Shown in pieces: positions 12,201 to 26,806 of a stretch of DNA of 64,000 nucleotides. The notes below the pieces were generated by a model that ran no database searches, was not told the origin of the DNA, and saw nothing but the letters and a program-made list of their open reading frames with translations. The stretch comes from Plectrocnemia conspersa (Eukaryota > Arthropoda > Insecta > Trichoptera > Polycentropodidae), in assembly GCA_009617715.1 (NCBI GenBank), contig VTFK01000637.1, positions 1 through 64,000 of the forward strand, given 5' to 3'. Position numbers and translations under genes: made by a program. The stretch's first letter is position 1. Every line of letters starts with the position of its first letter.

Positions 12201-14439
12201 ACTATGAATATTTTCGACTTTTGCCACGAATGTGAAAATAATCGAACTCGGTGTCTTTTGATATCTATTTATAGATATCATAAATAAATATTCCGATAGC
12301 GTTTTATAAGTTTTTTTTTGAAAAATAAAAACTATATAAGGTTACTGTAACATCATAACTTGTAATGTCACATTTGCAGCATTGAAACTATTTTAATAAA
12401 AACGAATGTTTTTGATGTTACTACAAATATATTTTTGGGTGATATTAGTTTATATATAAATAATTGCTTCTTTTAATTTGTGTGCCTTTGATCTCCTTGA
12501 CCTCCTTTCTAATTTATCGACCTCTACATTATTTTTATTTAATTATATAGCCATTTAACAATTCGGGTATCTGTGGGTTTTCCTGTATATTGCGTTTTCA
12601 ATGACCACATGCGATATTTCCCCGAACGAATGAAAACTTAGCTCAGATAATGACGACGACCACTTAAATAAATAAGAAAGGAATCTAAATAATAAGTTCT
12701 TAAAGAAACTTTTTACAATGGCATTGTAGACGTAAATGAAAACATGTTGCTGATACACTAAAGCCTGCAGATAGTAATTATGGATATGTAGTTCACGAGG
12801 TCGCGAGGTTAGATTGTTAACATTGCAAATATTAATAATAGATGTAGCAAAAGTATTAGAGCAGAATAAAGCCTATGAATATCAAAAACCTTCTGGTATC
12901 TGAATTTGTACATTTTGAAATAGTCTCGTAATCAAGAAATTAAAATTATGCGCTTAGTTAGAGACAGTGGAACATGAAATTCGGTTAAAGTAAGCTATTT
13001 TCTCGATGCTTTACAAAATTTGTGGAAGGTATGTTTTCTTCCGAGTATTGCGATTGAGTCCTGAGAAAACTATTATGGATATACATACCTAACCGCCCAT
13101 GTGGTCACGTTTCCTAGGTAAACATTGGTGGAACATATTGTCATAAATTAATGTAAAATTAGAAACTTCGTTTTAAATCGCATGTTAAATTATATAATGC
13201 TCTTATATCACTTTGACTGCTTTAAAAATAACATCGTTTATATTATACCAGTGTTACAAAATGATTAAAACAGATTGTGCGAGGTACTGTTAAAAATTAT
13301 ACAAAGTCTATCAATACTACTTTTTAAGTTTGTGAATTAACTAATTATTATATTTTCTTACTCTCTGTATGTATTGTATTTTTTATATTATAGTGTACAT
13401 CATTTTATGTATATATTTAATAAATGAAATACTATTTAGATAAGCTTAAAGCTCACGTTACTTCTTGGTGACTCAAGTTGACCAAATCTAGCGATTGAAG
13501 TGGAACAGTTTGCGCCTAGACTTCAGTGGTGTCGCTTTAAAAGTCTAGGGTTGTACTAGTTCGCCTGTAGCAATTTATAGTGAACTCAGGGGATCAATAA
13601 TTTGAGTGGTATTATAATCAATATTTTTTATATAATATTATTTTTTAGCTCTAGCTATTACTACTACGTTTGAATATTTCATTGCATGCTAAAAAGAAAA
13701 CTTTTATCACTATTATTTTCGTATGTTTCTGTGAAACTGTCGGCTTACTTATAATTGCGAGTTAATTCGTTATTTGATCACAAGCTGATCAAACATAAGA
13801 ATACACATTTTAAAAGCGTTAATTGGACAGAATAGTAATTTTTTGCGTACTCTGAATTTTACTGTTGTATATGGAGATGATGTATTGCATTTCTCACCAT
13901 ATTCTTCTGAAGATTGTAGTATCAATTGAGCAGGTTTTCAGCAAATTTGCTACCGTGAAATCAAGGAAAATCTATCTATAAGATTTTTTAAACTGTAATT
14001 GAAAATTTTCAGATCAGAAGTTTCCTGATCGATTTTATTAGAAACTGTTTCATAAAGAACAAATCTTGATATTTTGTAAGTTTATTGATCGCTTAATCAA
14101 AATAACGACATTGACACTAATTTAAACAGAAAAAATCGGACTACTGAATAAAGCAGATATAAAAAAATGATACCACCGTTTTAAACATACTCTTTTTGAC
14201 TAAGGCCTCTCAAAAATATTATAAAGTTTTTTGCATAATTTGCTTATCCTAAAATTCACAGGCGTAACTAAAATCACGGAAATAAATAACATACAATTTA
14301 ATATATTACAACGCCTTGTAAGTGTCTCGGTTAGCAGCGGGAGTTGCTTTTTTGTTCTATTATTTTCATAAATCATTGTTTTATTTATTTTATACAACGC
14401 GTTATATTATTATGGGGCGTAGACACATATAAGGTACCT
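12201..14439. other. AT-rich sequence with two small palindromes
   Basis: TGATATCTAT-TT-ATAGATATCA at 12259-12280 is a perfect 10-bp inverted repeat. CCTAGACTT/AAGTCTAGG at 13516-13524 and 13541-13549 can form a 9-bp stem. No gene recognised. Confidence 0.5.
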
Positions 14440-14840
14440 ATATAATTTCAGCAGTGATTTAGACTCGGTTCGCTCCGTGCAACAACAACCCATAGTTCAT
14501 TTTGAATGCTCGCATCGGGCTTTCGCGGTTTGAGCGCTTTCCTTATTTCCCTTTATCCGCATTCAGCTGAAACGCAATATGCACAAGTCTTAATGGCGTA
14601 CGGCTATATGGAACGCAATTTTGTCCACGATATAATATTCGCATCCGTGTGGGTGGTGTTGCTCTTCTCCTGCATTACTCTACCGGGGAAGCGGTAAATT
14701 TTCACTCCGCAAACGTAACCCGTATAATCGTGTTTCTTTGCCTTCGCCCGCAAGATTGCTGTAGCCGCCCACAGTTTGTATTTATGCATTCGCTTGCATG
14801 TGAGAGCTAAATTATATATCGGTGAGTCAGCTCAAGTAGC
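14440..14840. other. GC-elevated island, unassigned
   Basis: Higher GC with CpG. Open frames on both strands (plus 14506-14697, minus 14604-14789) overlap, as expected from composition alone. Neither product is recognised. Confidence 0.3.
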
Positions 14841-16479
14841 TTTCCGATTGGCTTGGATACGACAATGTGATAAAAAGAATAGCGCACAAAACAAGCGACA
14901 CTTTCAGGAATTCAGAGAAGGAAACTAACACTTAGATACATTTTATAAAATATTGGTGTAGCAATACAAAAAACTATTATTGAATTTGCATGTAACCCTT
15001 TCAGAATGATGTACCTTATATTTAATTTTTGTAATTATTATCTCTGCTATAATACGCAGAGATAGGTTTTGCCGCATTGTGCATGTACATATATTCGGTG
15101 TGCGTAATCCATTTGTTTATTATAATTGTTTTTTTATCTTTCCGTTTTTTTCTGCGAAATTATAATATAAATTACATTTTATATAATAATTCTACAGTAG
15201 TTGTTATATCTTCCTCATTAGGATTTTTATTAATAATTATTGTCCAAAGGCATTGTTATTTAATAAGAAAATACGAATCAAAGATTACTCACCAAATAAA
15301 ATTAATTATTTAAATCTGGGTTATACAATTTTATTTTAAGCTCTTTTAAATTTATAATTGATATTGAAAAAATTGTATTAAAAAAATTAAATTTTTTTTT
15401 TAAATATAGGACCTCTGCGATTAGTGTTTCAAAACTATTTTTCCTAAGTCCCAACTTGTCATTAATATTTTTTTTTCTGTAAAAATATACAAATAATATA
15501 AAACTCAGTCTTACTTATATTTTAAAAATAGTAAAAATATTTTTTTATTTTAATATACATAGTCCTCATTTTTGTGGCAATCTATTAAGTTGCACTGGTT
15601 TTAATAATATAAGATATTCTACGATTAAGTCACACGGTAATCGCTTATTTTTACCTCTTACTTTTTGGCAATATTCATACATATAAGGTGATTGACAAGT
15701 GTTTTATTTAAAATGTAGCTATACATTAATGTTATTTATTATTATCATTTTATTAATTCTATCTAATATATGTAAAAAATATATTCTGTATGTGTAGAAA
15801 AAAGTTGTTAGTCAATTTTTTAAATAAGTTAAACATTAAAATGTTTATTATTATACTTATATTATATGCGAGATGCTGATACAGTTGACAACTTTAAAAC
15901 TACGTCTAAGGTGGAGCAGCAGCGGTGAAGTTACTCGATTGGCGACGCGACGGAAGGACGTTTTACGTCTGTCAGCGCCTTACCGATCAGTGCTTTTCAT
16001 ATCATCTAGTACCATTTATAATTACCGTCATTCATTAATATTCAGTTGTTTATTTAGTTGTTTTTTTTTTTTAATTTAATTTTTATTTATTATAATATAT
16101 CGTTACAATTTTTTTCTTTATGATATCATGAAACATTTGCTCTCTTGTTTATTTATTTATTTATAAATTCGTTTTTTTTTTATTTTTTACTTACGTATAG
16201 ATACAAATTAATTATTTACACATGTAGCTTTTGAATAAAAATATGTGTAATTATTTTTAAGTTTATATTTTCCTTAACGGTTTGTAAATATGAAAACATT
16301 CTTAATTATCTATTATTAATTATTAACGTTTTAGGGGATCAATTGTCGGGGGAGCAATAGTCAGTGCACATCAACACATGTTTGTACATGAGTATCTTTG
16401 TACGACAAAATGGCGTTCTTGATTTGATCCGATTTATTAGACCTAATGAGCCAAAACTGGATCTATTTTCTTTTTTTGC
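14841..16479. other. AT-rich sequence, nothing recognised
   Basis: Short frames at 15077-15313 and 15873-16079 look random. No transposon boundary seen. Confidence 0.5.
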
Positions 16480-16880
16480 TTGTTAATTCTTAGGCATATT
16501 TTCTTGGCTGATATAGTGTCTGATTTGCCCTTGCTGTAATATTTATGTCATCTGCATAGGCAAAGATTTAAACATATTTATTATATATACTGCTTGTTTT
16601 GTTGACTTTAGATTCTCTAGTTACTCTTTTCAGTGAAATATCAAATAGTTGCAAACCGTACAAACATGCAAGGGCCTAGACAGCTCATCCTGTATTCTCA
16701 TTTGGCATCCGACACTTTTCATCGCAAGTTTTACGATGTAAATTAGCTTTTTTGGGACGCCCAATTCCTCTACATATATTTATCGAGCTATATGCAACTT
16801 TAAAATCAATAGATAGGTGGTGCATCTCTGCATCTGTATTTAATAATATTGTACATCTATAGTTCAAACATAGCAATGGG
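16480..16880 (-). pseudogene. non-LTR reverse transcriptase relic with YADD box
   Basis: On the minus strand the 5' part (about 16876-16690) reads HHLSIDFKVAYSSI, corresponding to the 'hhlfiDFKaAYDSi' motif that carries the first catalytic Asp of the reverse transcriptase palm. Further on comes LACLYGLQLFDISLKRVTRES, matching the 'LSCmLFNlaLEkviRes' segment, and then FAYADDINI (codons for YADD at 16547-16558), the catalytic double-Asp box. Two in-frame stops lie between the two parts, at the position where the family has the RQGD motif. The order is that of endonuclease-type non-LTR retrotransposons. The clade (RTE, Jockey or other) cannot be fixed from so little. Flanks are A/T-rich and no 3' tail was identified. 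Confidence 0.7.
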
Positions 16881-19800
16881 TCACTCTTTTTATGTATTAT
16901 ACATATAATTACTTTATATATAATTTTGTGTATGTATTGTACAAGAGTATCCTCACTTTTTATATCTATTTAGAATAGATTATGAATTTCTGTAGAAACT
17001 AGTGCTACACTAGTGATCTCTATGTACTATAATTTTCTCTATGTTTCATCGAATTATAGGTAAAGATGAAGAAATTGTGATATAGCTTGTTATAGAATAT
17101 TTAAATTTTATCAATAGCATTGGGAATAAGAAGAGTAGTAATACAATACGTTACAAGCAATAAAACTAAAAGACTTTAAAATTGTAGTTTTTCTCGTATT
17201 TGTTCTAAAATTGTTTTAATCTATTATTCCTATAATTTTATCGGTAGATTTTTAAAACAATCTGTTTTTTATACTGGATTAACTAATATACATATCGTTA
17301 ATTTAATTTAGTTGCAATAAAAATATGTTTTTTTTTTATCGTAGTAGGCGGAGGCAAAAACCTTCCGCTGCAGACTTTTTGACTAAATATTTTGAGTGAA
17401 GTGTAATTAATTTTTTACATTTACTGGTTTAATTTTGTATTATTTTACATTGACGAGTAGCTATATATACAATACTTATATAAAGATAAAATTATTTTTT
17501 TTTTTAAAAGAAGCAATAAACTGATTTATATGTAAAGCTATGTATTAATTTAATATATGTTAATAGTTTTCTTTTAGCCCTTATTGTATAAATATAAATT
17601 GAGTATTACAAAAAAAAAAAACAATACACATGGTTAAAATCCAACAGAATATTGCAAATATATATGTCACTTATAAAAAAAATAGAACAAGTTTACTTAT
17701 GCTTGAAAACTAAATAAGAAAGAATTGTAAGAAAATATTGTTAAGATCTACGTATCATAGTTTATCATAATCACTATTACAATTTTTTTTAAAAACGTAT
17801 TTATGAAAAAAGTATTGGCATATTTTATATTAATTCTACATAGAATGAGTTACCATATATTTATAGCTAAAATCTTCTTGTATATTGTAATTAAACTGCA
17901 ACTATTAAGGTAGTATATTAATTTTCAGGATGTTGCTTTGTATGGATTTTACTCAAGTACTTTATTGAATATATACAACAGAAGAACCACAGGAGTTTTC
18001 ATTTTCAATTGGGTACTCAGCTCTCGGTGAACCTTAGTAGACGTCCTAATTAAAAATTGTGATACAAACAAGTATACCAACCTCAAGTTTGCTCTATTAA
18101 CGTTTTTCGACCATGTATTTGAAGAATTCGTTTTTTTGCACTTTATTTAGCTATTTTTATTGTGCTAAATATCATTTAGGCTCCCTTGGAGTTCGTAATT
18201 TAACTGAATTTCCACCAATATTCGCCACCTTAAAAATTAACCGTAAAGGTCAGAATTGATTCGGTTGAATTATTTCTTAAGTTCGATCCTTGCAGCAGAA
18301 TAAAATTTTTATTTGTTATAAAAAATGCTCTAGCTACATAGCTATATACACTATATAGTACTTTAAAGTCATTAAATCCCAAACGTATTATAATATTTTT
18401 TTAGTATAGCTTTTACATCATTCTAAAATTGTACTGATATAATAAAAACAAAAATAGTGGACAGAAAGTGAAACTGACAATTATAAATTCTTGAACGGAT
18501 AATGTTTAAGTTGTTTGCAACGCGACTATTATGGGTGATCCCCATAACATTTAACTTATTGTTAAGAGTGTTTTTCTGTATTGATTTGATGCTCAAAATA
18601 ATATCAAATATTTATTAAATTAATCACATGTAAGTTATGTATAAAAAAATATTTATACGACTTTAAATTTTTTATTAAACTAAAATGAAAAAGGTTGGAA
18701 ACCCTTGGCATAAAGCAATAGCTTTGTACATGCGTGACAAGTTGTTAATTTATTACAATATTGAAATTATGTATATTTTATATATAACTGAAGTGGAGAA
18801 CTGCTTCCAATTTACAATTTAAGTTAAGTCTTAGGTGAACGTGGCGGTTAAAAGTCGCGTGGCAGACAACTTGCACAAGTATTACAAATTCTAAAGTTGT
18901 CATCGGCAACTTTGGCGCGGACTCGCTAGATTGACCTCAAAAAATCGTTAAGCCACTTCCTAAGAAGCTAATGCGAGTTATTCGAAACTTTTTGCAACTC
19001 GCCTCTCAGACACATCGCGAACTTTCTTTCTGACTTGAAAATATTATAACGTCTATCTCGCATAACGTCTTCATCTTCTTCTACATTTTCTAATTGAGTT
19101 TTAGCCCGGCGATAAATTTAGTCGCATATACTGAAAATGGTGATATTCGAGTGTGTACATTATTAAGTTGCTCATACATCGTTATTATTACGTAATAATA
19201 TGTGTAATAACTTGCTCACGCCGAATTGCATTATGGCACGCATGCTAAAGAACAAACAATGAAACAGCTTGAACTGTTTCCTAAACTCTGATGAAAATAT
19301 TTTTAGAATAATGTAATGAAACGTTTAGTAATTGGGTTAAATTATATTTCACTTGGTATGGTATTATTATTAACAATATTTATTTTATATTTAATTAACC
19401 TTCAAATACTGAAAAGTTATTTAAACTAACAAGGAATGTTTTTGTAAAAATTTCTTCTTATAAAATATAATTAAAATAATATATATTTTACAGTTGTTAT
19501 GAAATACAACAACCTTAAAATAACTCCTTGAAAATTCGATCTCTTTGTAGAGTTTTTCTCACAAACTTTTCATTTAAGTCTGGATATTGTCCTTGAGATG
19601 TTGAATTATGTTTCGCTAGTGTATATATAGCCAGACTTAATAATAAGTCAAGAGGCATGAAGGACAAAAAGTTCACTCAAAAGCCGGCGATAAAATGGAA
19701 GCTATTCAATGGATGTTTTGTTCAATGACCAGCTATGCATTATTCACATCTTCTTGAACGTCTCTAACATTCTTTAGTATATTTTGGCTTACTTACTTAC

Positions 19801-20353
19801 TTAATATATTTATATATAAAAATACTTTAAGAGTAAGGATAAATTCATTTTTTAACTTTATTTATTCATTTTTACTTTAAATTAATAAATTATTTATCTT
19901 TCAGTAATATCGTATCCTACATACTACATAAAATGAGTGATAAGTTTTATTCAAAATATATATATATATATAATTTATAAGAATTTTGGATACTGTAACA
20001 TATTATTGTGACATATTATTGTCTACGAAAAAAGCGTTCATCTTAAAAATAATTCCTTTTCCACAATTATACGCATTGACTTTATACCACAATATATTAG
20101 GTTTTTTAATATTTTTTAACCTCCACATTATCTAAAATTTATTATTGTAATGAATACAGCGTAACTGTCTTTACTGCAGTTAAAGATTACCTACCTTATT
20201 TATAGTGTCAATTTAGTAAATTATGTTTTGTAATTGTTTATGTGAATATTTTGTAGTAATTATTCGTTTAAAGCTAGTTTAAACTAATTGTTATAAGTAT
20301 TTTTGATTTAAAAAAATATGTTTATTTACGCAGACTCAAGTGACAATCATGTA
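16881..20353. other. AT-rich sequence with a GC-elevated patch
   Basis: About 18820-19130 has higher GC but no frame worth naming. TATTATTACGTAATAATA at 19183-19200 is an 18-bp perfect palindrome. A (TA)n tract occurs near 19959. Otherwise nothing seen. Confidence 0.5.
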
Positions 20354-20427
20354 TTTGCGTGGATTAAGACCATGAAAATGCAACTTTAAAATGTATGCGG
20401 ACAAAAGATAGTCGGTGCCTATACAAA
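20354..20427 (+). repeat. diverged dispersed repeat, copy 1
   Basis: TTGCGTGGATTAAGACCA and, further on, AGTCGGTGCCTATA resemble TTGCGCGGATTAGGGCCA ... AGTCTGTGTCTATA at 30383-30442 in the same order and similar spacing. Suggests two old copies of one unnamed repeat. Confidence 0.35.
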
Positions 20428-23131
<2,704 letters not shown>

Positions 23132-23293
23132 ATGACACAACTGTTTCATATTATTTTTTGTTTACGATTTCTGATTAAAAGGCTTGACTGGGACAAGAGC
23201 GAACCCGAACAACCCCAGGGAAATTTACGTAGGCTCTGTAGGAAGGCATTATACGAGGAAATTAAATGCTCCCGCATAATGGAGATATTTTAA
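23132..23293 (+). other. candidate 53-codon open frame
   Basis: From ATG 23132 to TAA 23291-23293. The first ~20 residues are hydrophobic (FHIIFCLRFLI); the rest is charged and protein-like (RLDWDKSEPEQPQGNLRRL, then RKALYEEIKCSRI), from a stretch with GC above its surroundings (23175-23290). I do not recognise it. It could be an exon, a transposon coding remnant or chance. No TATA, splice site or poly-A context decides between these. Confidence 0.2.
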
Positions 23294-24590
23294 TTTAGAA
23301 CCAAGACGTGTCCTTTGATATATAAACCACTTATTGGGAAGTAACCTTGCATTATTCAATTTATATAAATAGGAATAAAAAAACGAGAAAATGGTACGTA
23401 TTAATATTTTATGTTACGTAAAATCAAACAAAAAATTTTAAAAGGTTTTAAGTTATGTTAACCTTTTGAATAATAGGTATAAAGAAGTATTGAATTTATC
23501 AGCAAAGCGATACTAAATATATAATTATTATATGAAATATTAATTAAATGTGGCTTTTAACCGCTATGTAAAATTCGCAATAATACATCAATAACTTATT
23601 TTTTTATTTGACATATTGTATAAATGCTGATAGCATATATATATACATACGTACATGTTTACAGATAATAAAATAAAAAAACTAATAATATAAGTTAAAT
23701 GTATCTGGATCCTAAATTAGTGTTTTGCTATTTTTTATGCAAATGACTAGAAGCAATCTTTAGTATTAATACATGAATAAATAAAATCATTAACATAGTT
23801 ACTCAAGAGAAAAATAACAACAAACTGAATTCACCCTTACAAATAATCGCACGCATTTATAGAGTAGATTATTCATAAGCCCTTAAGAAAATACGCCGAG
23901 CTTTGCGTGTTCAATTTGGAATTATTTTTAAATCTAAATGCTGTTTGATAAAAATTATATTTAGCCAGCATACAACCGATTTTTTGTTGTTGTTAAAAAG
24001 TCATGCCAAAAACACAATCAAGTTATTCATTTTTAAATTTACTTTTCACAGACCAATTATATTTTATATATTATATTAAAATTATAAATATCCAGTACAC
24101 GCAAGGGTGAATCAAAGGTACTGCTTGAGCTGTTTAGAATAATACAAAGATCAACTTCAATTAAGTCTTAAATTTCATTGCCGTAAGTTGAATTAAATTA
24201 CGTCGGAAAATTTATCATGCTTTAAATTTCATTTCATCAGCCTACATATTAGTGTCAGGTTTAGCACAATCGAAATTGCCGACTAGTTAAATGGACCGCG
24301 AGAGGAACTGAACTGTACAGATTTTATATGGATTTTTTCATCATTTTCATGTTTTTAAATTGCATGTACATATATTATTGTGCTAAATAAAAAGTTGAGA
24401 AGTTTTAAAAATAGAACCTCTGATACAGCAATCACGCACTAGGCGCGCGTGTTTGCTTTTTTATTATATAATACTATGATATAAAGAGCAGTAATAAAAA
24501 ACTTTTTGTTTCAAAATTTATATCTAATTCAATAAAATAAGAAAATGAGATGAACATGTTTTATTTTTCAATTCAGACAAATAACTTATA
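23294..24590. other. AT-rich sequence, nothing recognised
   Basis: Featureless up to the Tigger element. Confidence 0.5.
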
Positions 24591-24592
24591 TA

Positions 24593-24615
24593 CACCCATA
24601 CCTCGCTATACGGCC
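24593..24615 (+). repeat. left terminal inverted repeat of Tigger element
   Basis: Pairs with 26304-26326 with one mismatch in 23. TA target duplication lies directly outside. Confidence 0.93.
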
Positions 24616-24684
24616 GCTCTTTATACGGTCTTTCGCTATAACGGCCCTCTTCAATTAAGGCACGTTTTCGATTAACGGCCTAAA

Positions 24685-25635
24685 ATGTTTCGCTATAACG
24701 GCAAAAAAACTATTTTTCGATGTCGATTTTTAAAAAAATTTAAAAATAGATTTAATTTGCATAATTTTAAAATGAAAGGTGAAGCAGCTAGCGCCGATGA
24801 GGCTGCATCTAAGGAATATCCCAACATTTTAAAGGGACTTATTGAAAGAGGTGGTTATAAACCTGAACAAGTGTTTAACGTAGACGAAACAGGGCTTTAT
24901 TGGAAGCGAATGCCTGATTGCACGTACATTTCAAAAACCGAAAAATCTGCGCCTGGTTATAAGGTGTCTAAAGAACGATTAACTTTGCTACTTGGTGCAA
25001 ATGCCGCGGATGATTTTAAGCTAAAACCACTTTTAATGTATTTGTCCGAAAATCAATTACCCGTCATACGGAGATCCAACAAGAAAGCTTGGATGACTAA
25101 ATCTACTTTTGAGGATTGGTTCAAAAATCACTTTTGTACAGAAGTGAAAAAATATTTGCGAGACAATAACTTAAGCGTCAAGGCTTTGCTAATTTTGGAT
25201 AATGCACCAGGGCATCCTACTAATTTATCCGAACTATCTGAAGATGTCATGATTGAGTACCTTCCGAAAAATACAACAGCTCTGATCCAACCAATGGATC
25301 AGGGTGCAATAGCCACTTTTAAGGCATATTACCTACGCCGAACTTTCCGACAACTTATAAGGGAAACCGATGGTAAATCTTCAATTAAAACATTTTGGAA
25401 AAACTATAACATCAAGGATGCTGTTGACAGCATCAGTGAATCATGGAAGGAATTAAAATTAACAACAATGAACAATGTTTGGAAAAAAATATGGCCAGAA
25501 TGTTTAAAAAGTACTGATGCAGAAGTTAATTGCCTTCCTGAAATTAGGCAAAACATTTTGGATCTAGCACATGATCTCGGCTTGGAAGGTTTGAACGAAC
25601 GTGATGTGCTTGATCTACTTGAAGCTGATAGGTAA
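24685..25635 (+). CDS. Tigger transposable element-derived protein 1-like transposase, N-terminally deleted
   Basis: A 316-residue frame of a DDE_1 (pogo/Tigger) transposase, which cuts and pastes DNA between TA sites. Residues 19-38 (KFKNRF..., KGEAASAD) match the end of the CENP-B-type helix-turn-helix. The catalytic triad is visible: D67 in NVDETGLYWK, D172 in LILDNAPGHP and D205 in LIQPMDQGAIATFKAYYLRRTF (abridged here to its core, IQPMDQG), spacing DD32D. GANAADDFKLKPLL and SNKKAWMT are also family hallmarks. Family members are roughly 550-600 residues: the N-terminal DNA-binding domains (about 120 residues) are missing and the start MFRYNGK is translated from the element's own subterminal repeat. 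About a dozen residues also seem lost after residue 123. The frame ends at a TAA (25633-25635) beyond which homology continues, so this stop is premature. Probably not functional. Confidence 0.9.
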   Translation: MFRYNGKKTIFRCRFLKKFKNRFNLHNFKMKGEAASADEAASKEYPNILKGLIERGGYKPEQVFNVDETGLYWKRMPDCTYISKTEKSAPGYKVSKERLTLLLGANAADDFKLKPLLMYLSENQLPVIRRSNKKAWMTKSTFEDWFKNHFCTEVKKYLRDNNLSVKALLILDNAPGHPTNLSELSEDVMIEYLPKNTTALIQPMDQGAIATFKAYYLRRTFRQLIRETDGKSSIKTFWKNYNIKDAVDSISESWKELKLTTMNNVWKKIWPECLKSTDAEVNCLPEIRQNILDLAHDLGLEGLNERDVLDLLEADR

Positions 25636-25988
25636 CCCCTTTCATATAAGGAACTCATTCAGTTGCAAGCAGAACTGGCATTTGATGAAGAGACAGAGTC
25701 TGTTGTATTCAAACGCTAACATCAAAAAAATTGTCAAAAGCTTTTTCCTATTTCGAACAAGGAATAAACATCTTCCTTAAAAACGATCCTGACGTCGAAC
25801 GTAGCGCTAAAGTTTCTCGAGGAATTAACTCAGCCATTAGCTGTTATTAATCACTGAAGAACGAAAGAGACAAAAAGGCAAGACAAACAACGTTGGACAA
25901 TTTTTTTAAGACAGGCCCATCCTTACCAGCGAAAAATGAGAACGACAGTGATCTGCATGCTACCATTTCTTCATCGTCTTCAGATTAA
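25636..25988 (+). pseudogene. detached C-terminal tail of the Tigger transposase
   Basis: After the premature stop, the same frame continues for 27 codons (PLSYKELIQLQAELAF ... to TAA at 25717-25719). A one-base frameshift around 25720 leads to a second frame that reads to TAA 25986-25988. That frame has one more stop (25848-25850) after KVSRGINSAISCY. It then contains KARQTTLDNFFKTGPS, a basic stretch followed by QTTLDNFF, which fits the PCNA-interacting PIP-box pattern Q-x-x-[ILM]-x-x-[FY]-[FY], and a serine-rich end. The family normally has this kind of tail. The relic shows at least two stops and one frameshift. Confidence 0.8.
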
Positions 25989-26303
25989 AGCCATTTTAAA
26001 AAAAAATGATGTATGTATTCATACACATATTTTATGTAACATGAAGTTGTTTCATTTTTGTTTTTGGATTATTGTTGGTTTTTGGAGTCTGTTATTATTT
26101 TATGTACAAATTTATGTACTTGTTATGAATGTATTTTTGATTTAAATGAAATAAAAAGATAAAATGCATTTTAAATGATAAACTATGTTACATATTTAAC
26201 AAATTTGGAACCCATCACATTGAATTTGTATGAATTTGTATTAGAATAATTGATTCGTTATACGGCTTTTCGCTTTGCGGCCAAGTTTCGTGGAACTTAT
26301 CTA

Positions 26304-26326
26304 GGCCGTAAAGCGAGGTATGGGTG
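26304..26326 (-). repeat. right terminal inverted repeat of Tigger element
   Basis: Complement of 24593-24615 with one mismatch; followed by TA. Confidence 0.93.
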
Positions 26327-26530
26327 TACTTGTTTCTTAATGCTAACATACTAAGTTATGATTTCAATATTTTTCTGTAATGTTTGTTGCATACAGTTTT
26401 ACATGCTAAACGTTAATTATAAAAATGAGGTATACAAATTGACTAAACCGATTAGACAAAATGTTTCCACCGAGATCATAGGAATTAACTGAAAAAAAAT
26501 CTTGAGGCAAAATTTAAAATCCAGTAAAAA

Positions 26531-26806
26531 AATATAGAGAAGTAATTGAAGTCGAAATTCAAAGAAAAACAGCATTAAATCAAAGAGACAATGCGAAAGC
26601 AATTTTAGATACTTGATTACCGGGTTTAAACCAAGCTAAATTAAATTTTTACAAAATTCATACAAATATAATTTGAACGAAATAATTCGTAAACGAATGC
26701 ACTTGTCGGTCTCTTAGTTACAAGCAAACGAAAAAATAATAAAACACAAGATCGAATCAAGGACGATCGAATCAAGGATGACGTACCCCAACATCAGTGA
26801 TCGAAT
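26531..26806 (+). repeat. inverted partial copy of the Penelope-like 3' region
   Basis: The reverse complement of 27279-27561 is closely similar to this stretch: both contain AATATAGAGAAGTAATT, AAAGAGACAA, AAGCTAAATTAAATTTT and CAAAATTCATACAAATATAA in the same order, ending at CCCCAACATC. The arms of about 275 bp are separated by about 470 bp. Weaker similarity may continue left to about 26440. Inverted partial copies next to each other are a known habit of Penelope-like elements. Confidence 0.8.

Larger units (their letters stand above)
24593..26326 (+). mobile_element. Tigger (pogo/TIGD1-like) DNA transposon, internally deleted
   Basis: A 1734-bp element with near-perfect terminal inverted repeats: CACCCATACCTCGCTATACG on the left and its complement, with one A/T mismatch, on the right. 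It is flanked by TA on both sides (24591-24592 and 26327-26328), the target duplication of the Tc1/mariner/pogo superfamily. Subterminal copies of TCGCTATAACGGC occur at the left end (around 24603, 24633 and 24690), with related CGCTTTGCGGCC near 26270, the pattern known from mammalian Tigger ends. Inside is the 316-codon transposase frame and its detached C-terminal tail. The ends and target sites are intact, but the transposase lacks its DNA-binding domain and its tail is broken, so the copy cannot be autonomous. Confidence 0.93.

Noticed and set aside
25404..25658. 84-codon minus-strand frame
   Set aside because: It is antisense to the Tigger transposase and only mirrors its codon composition.
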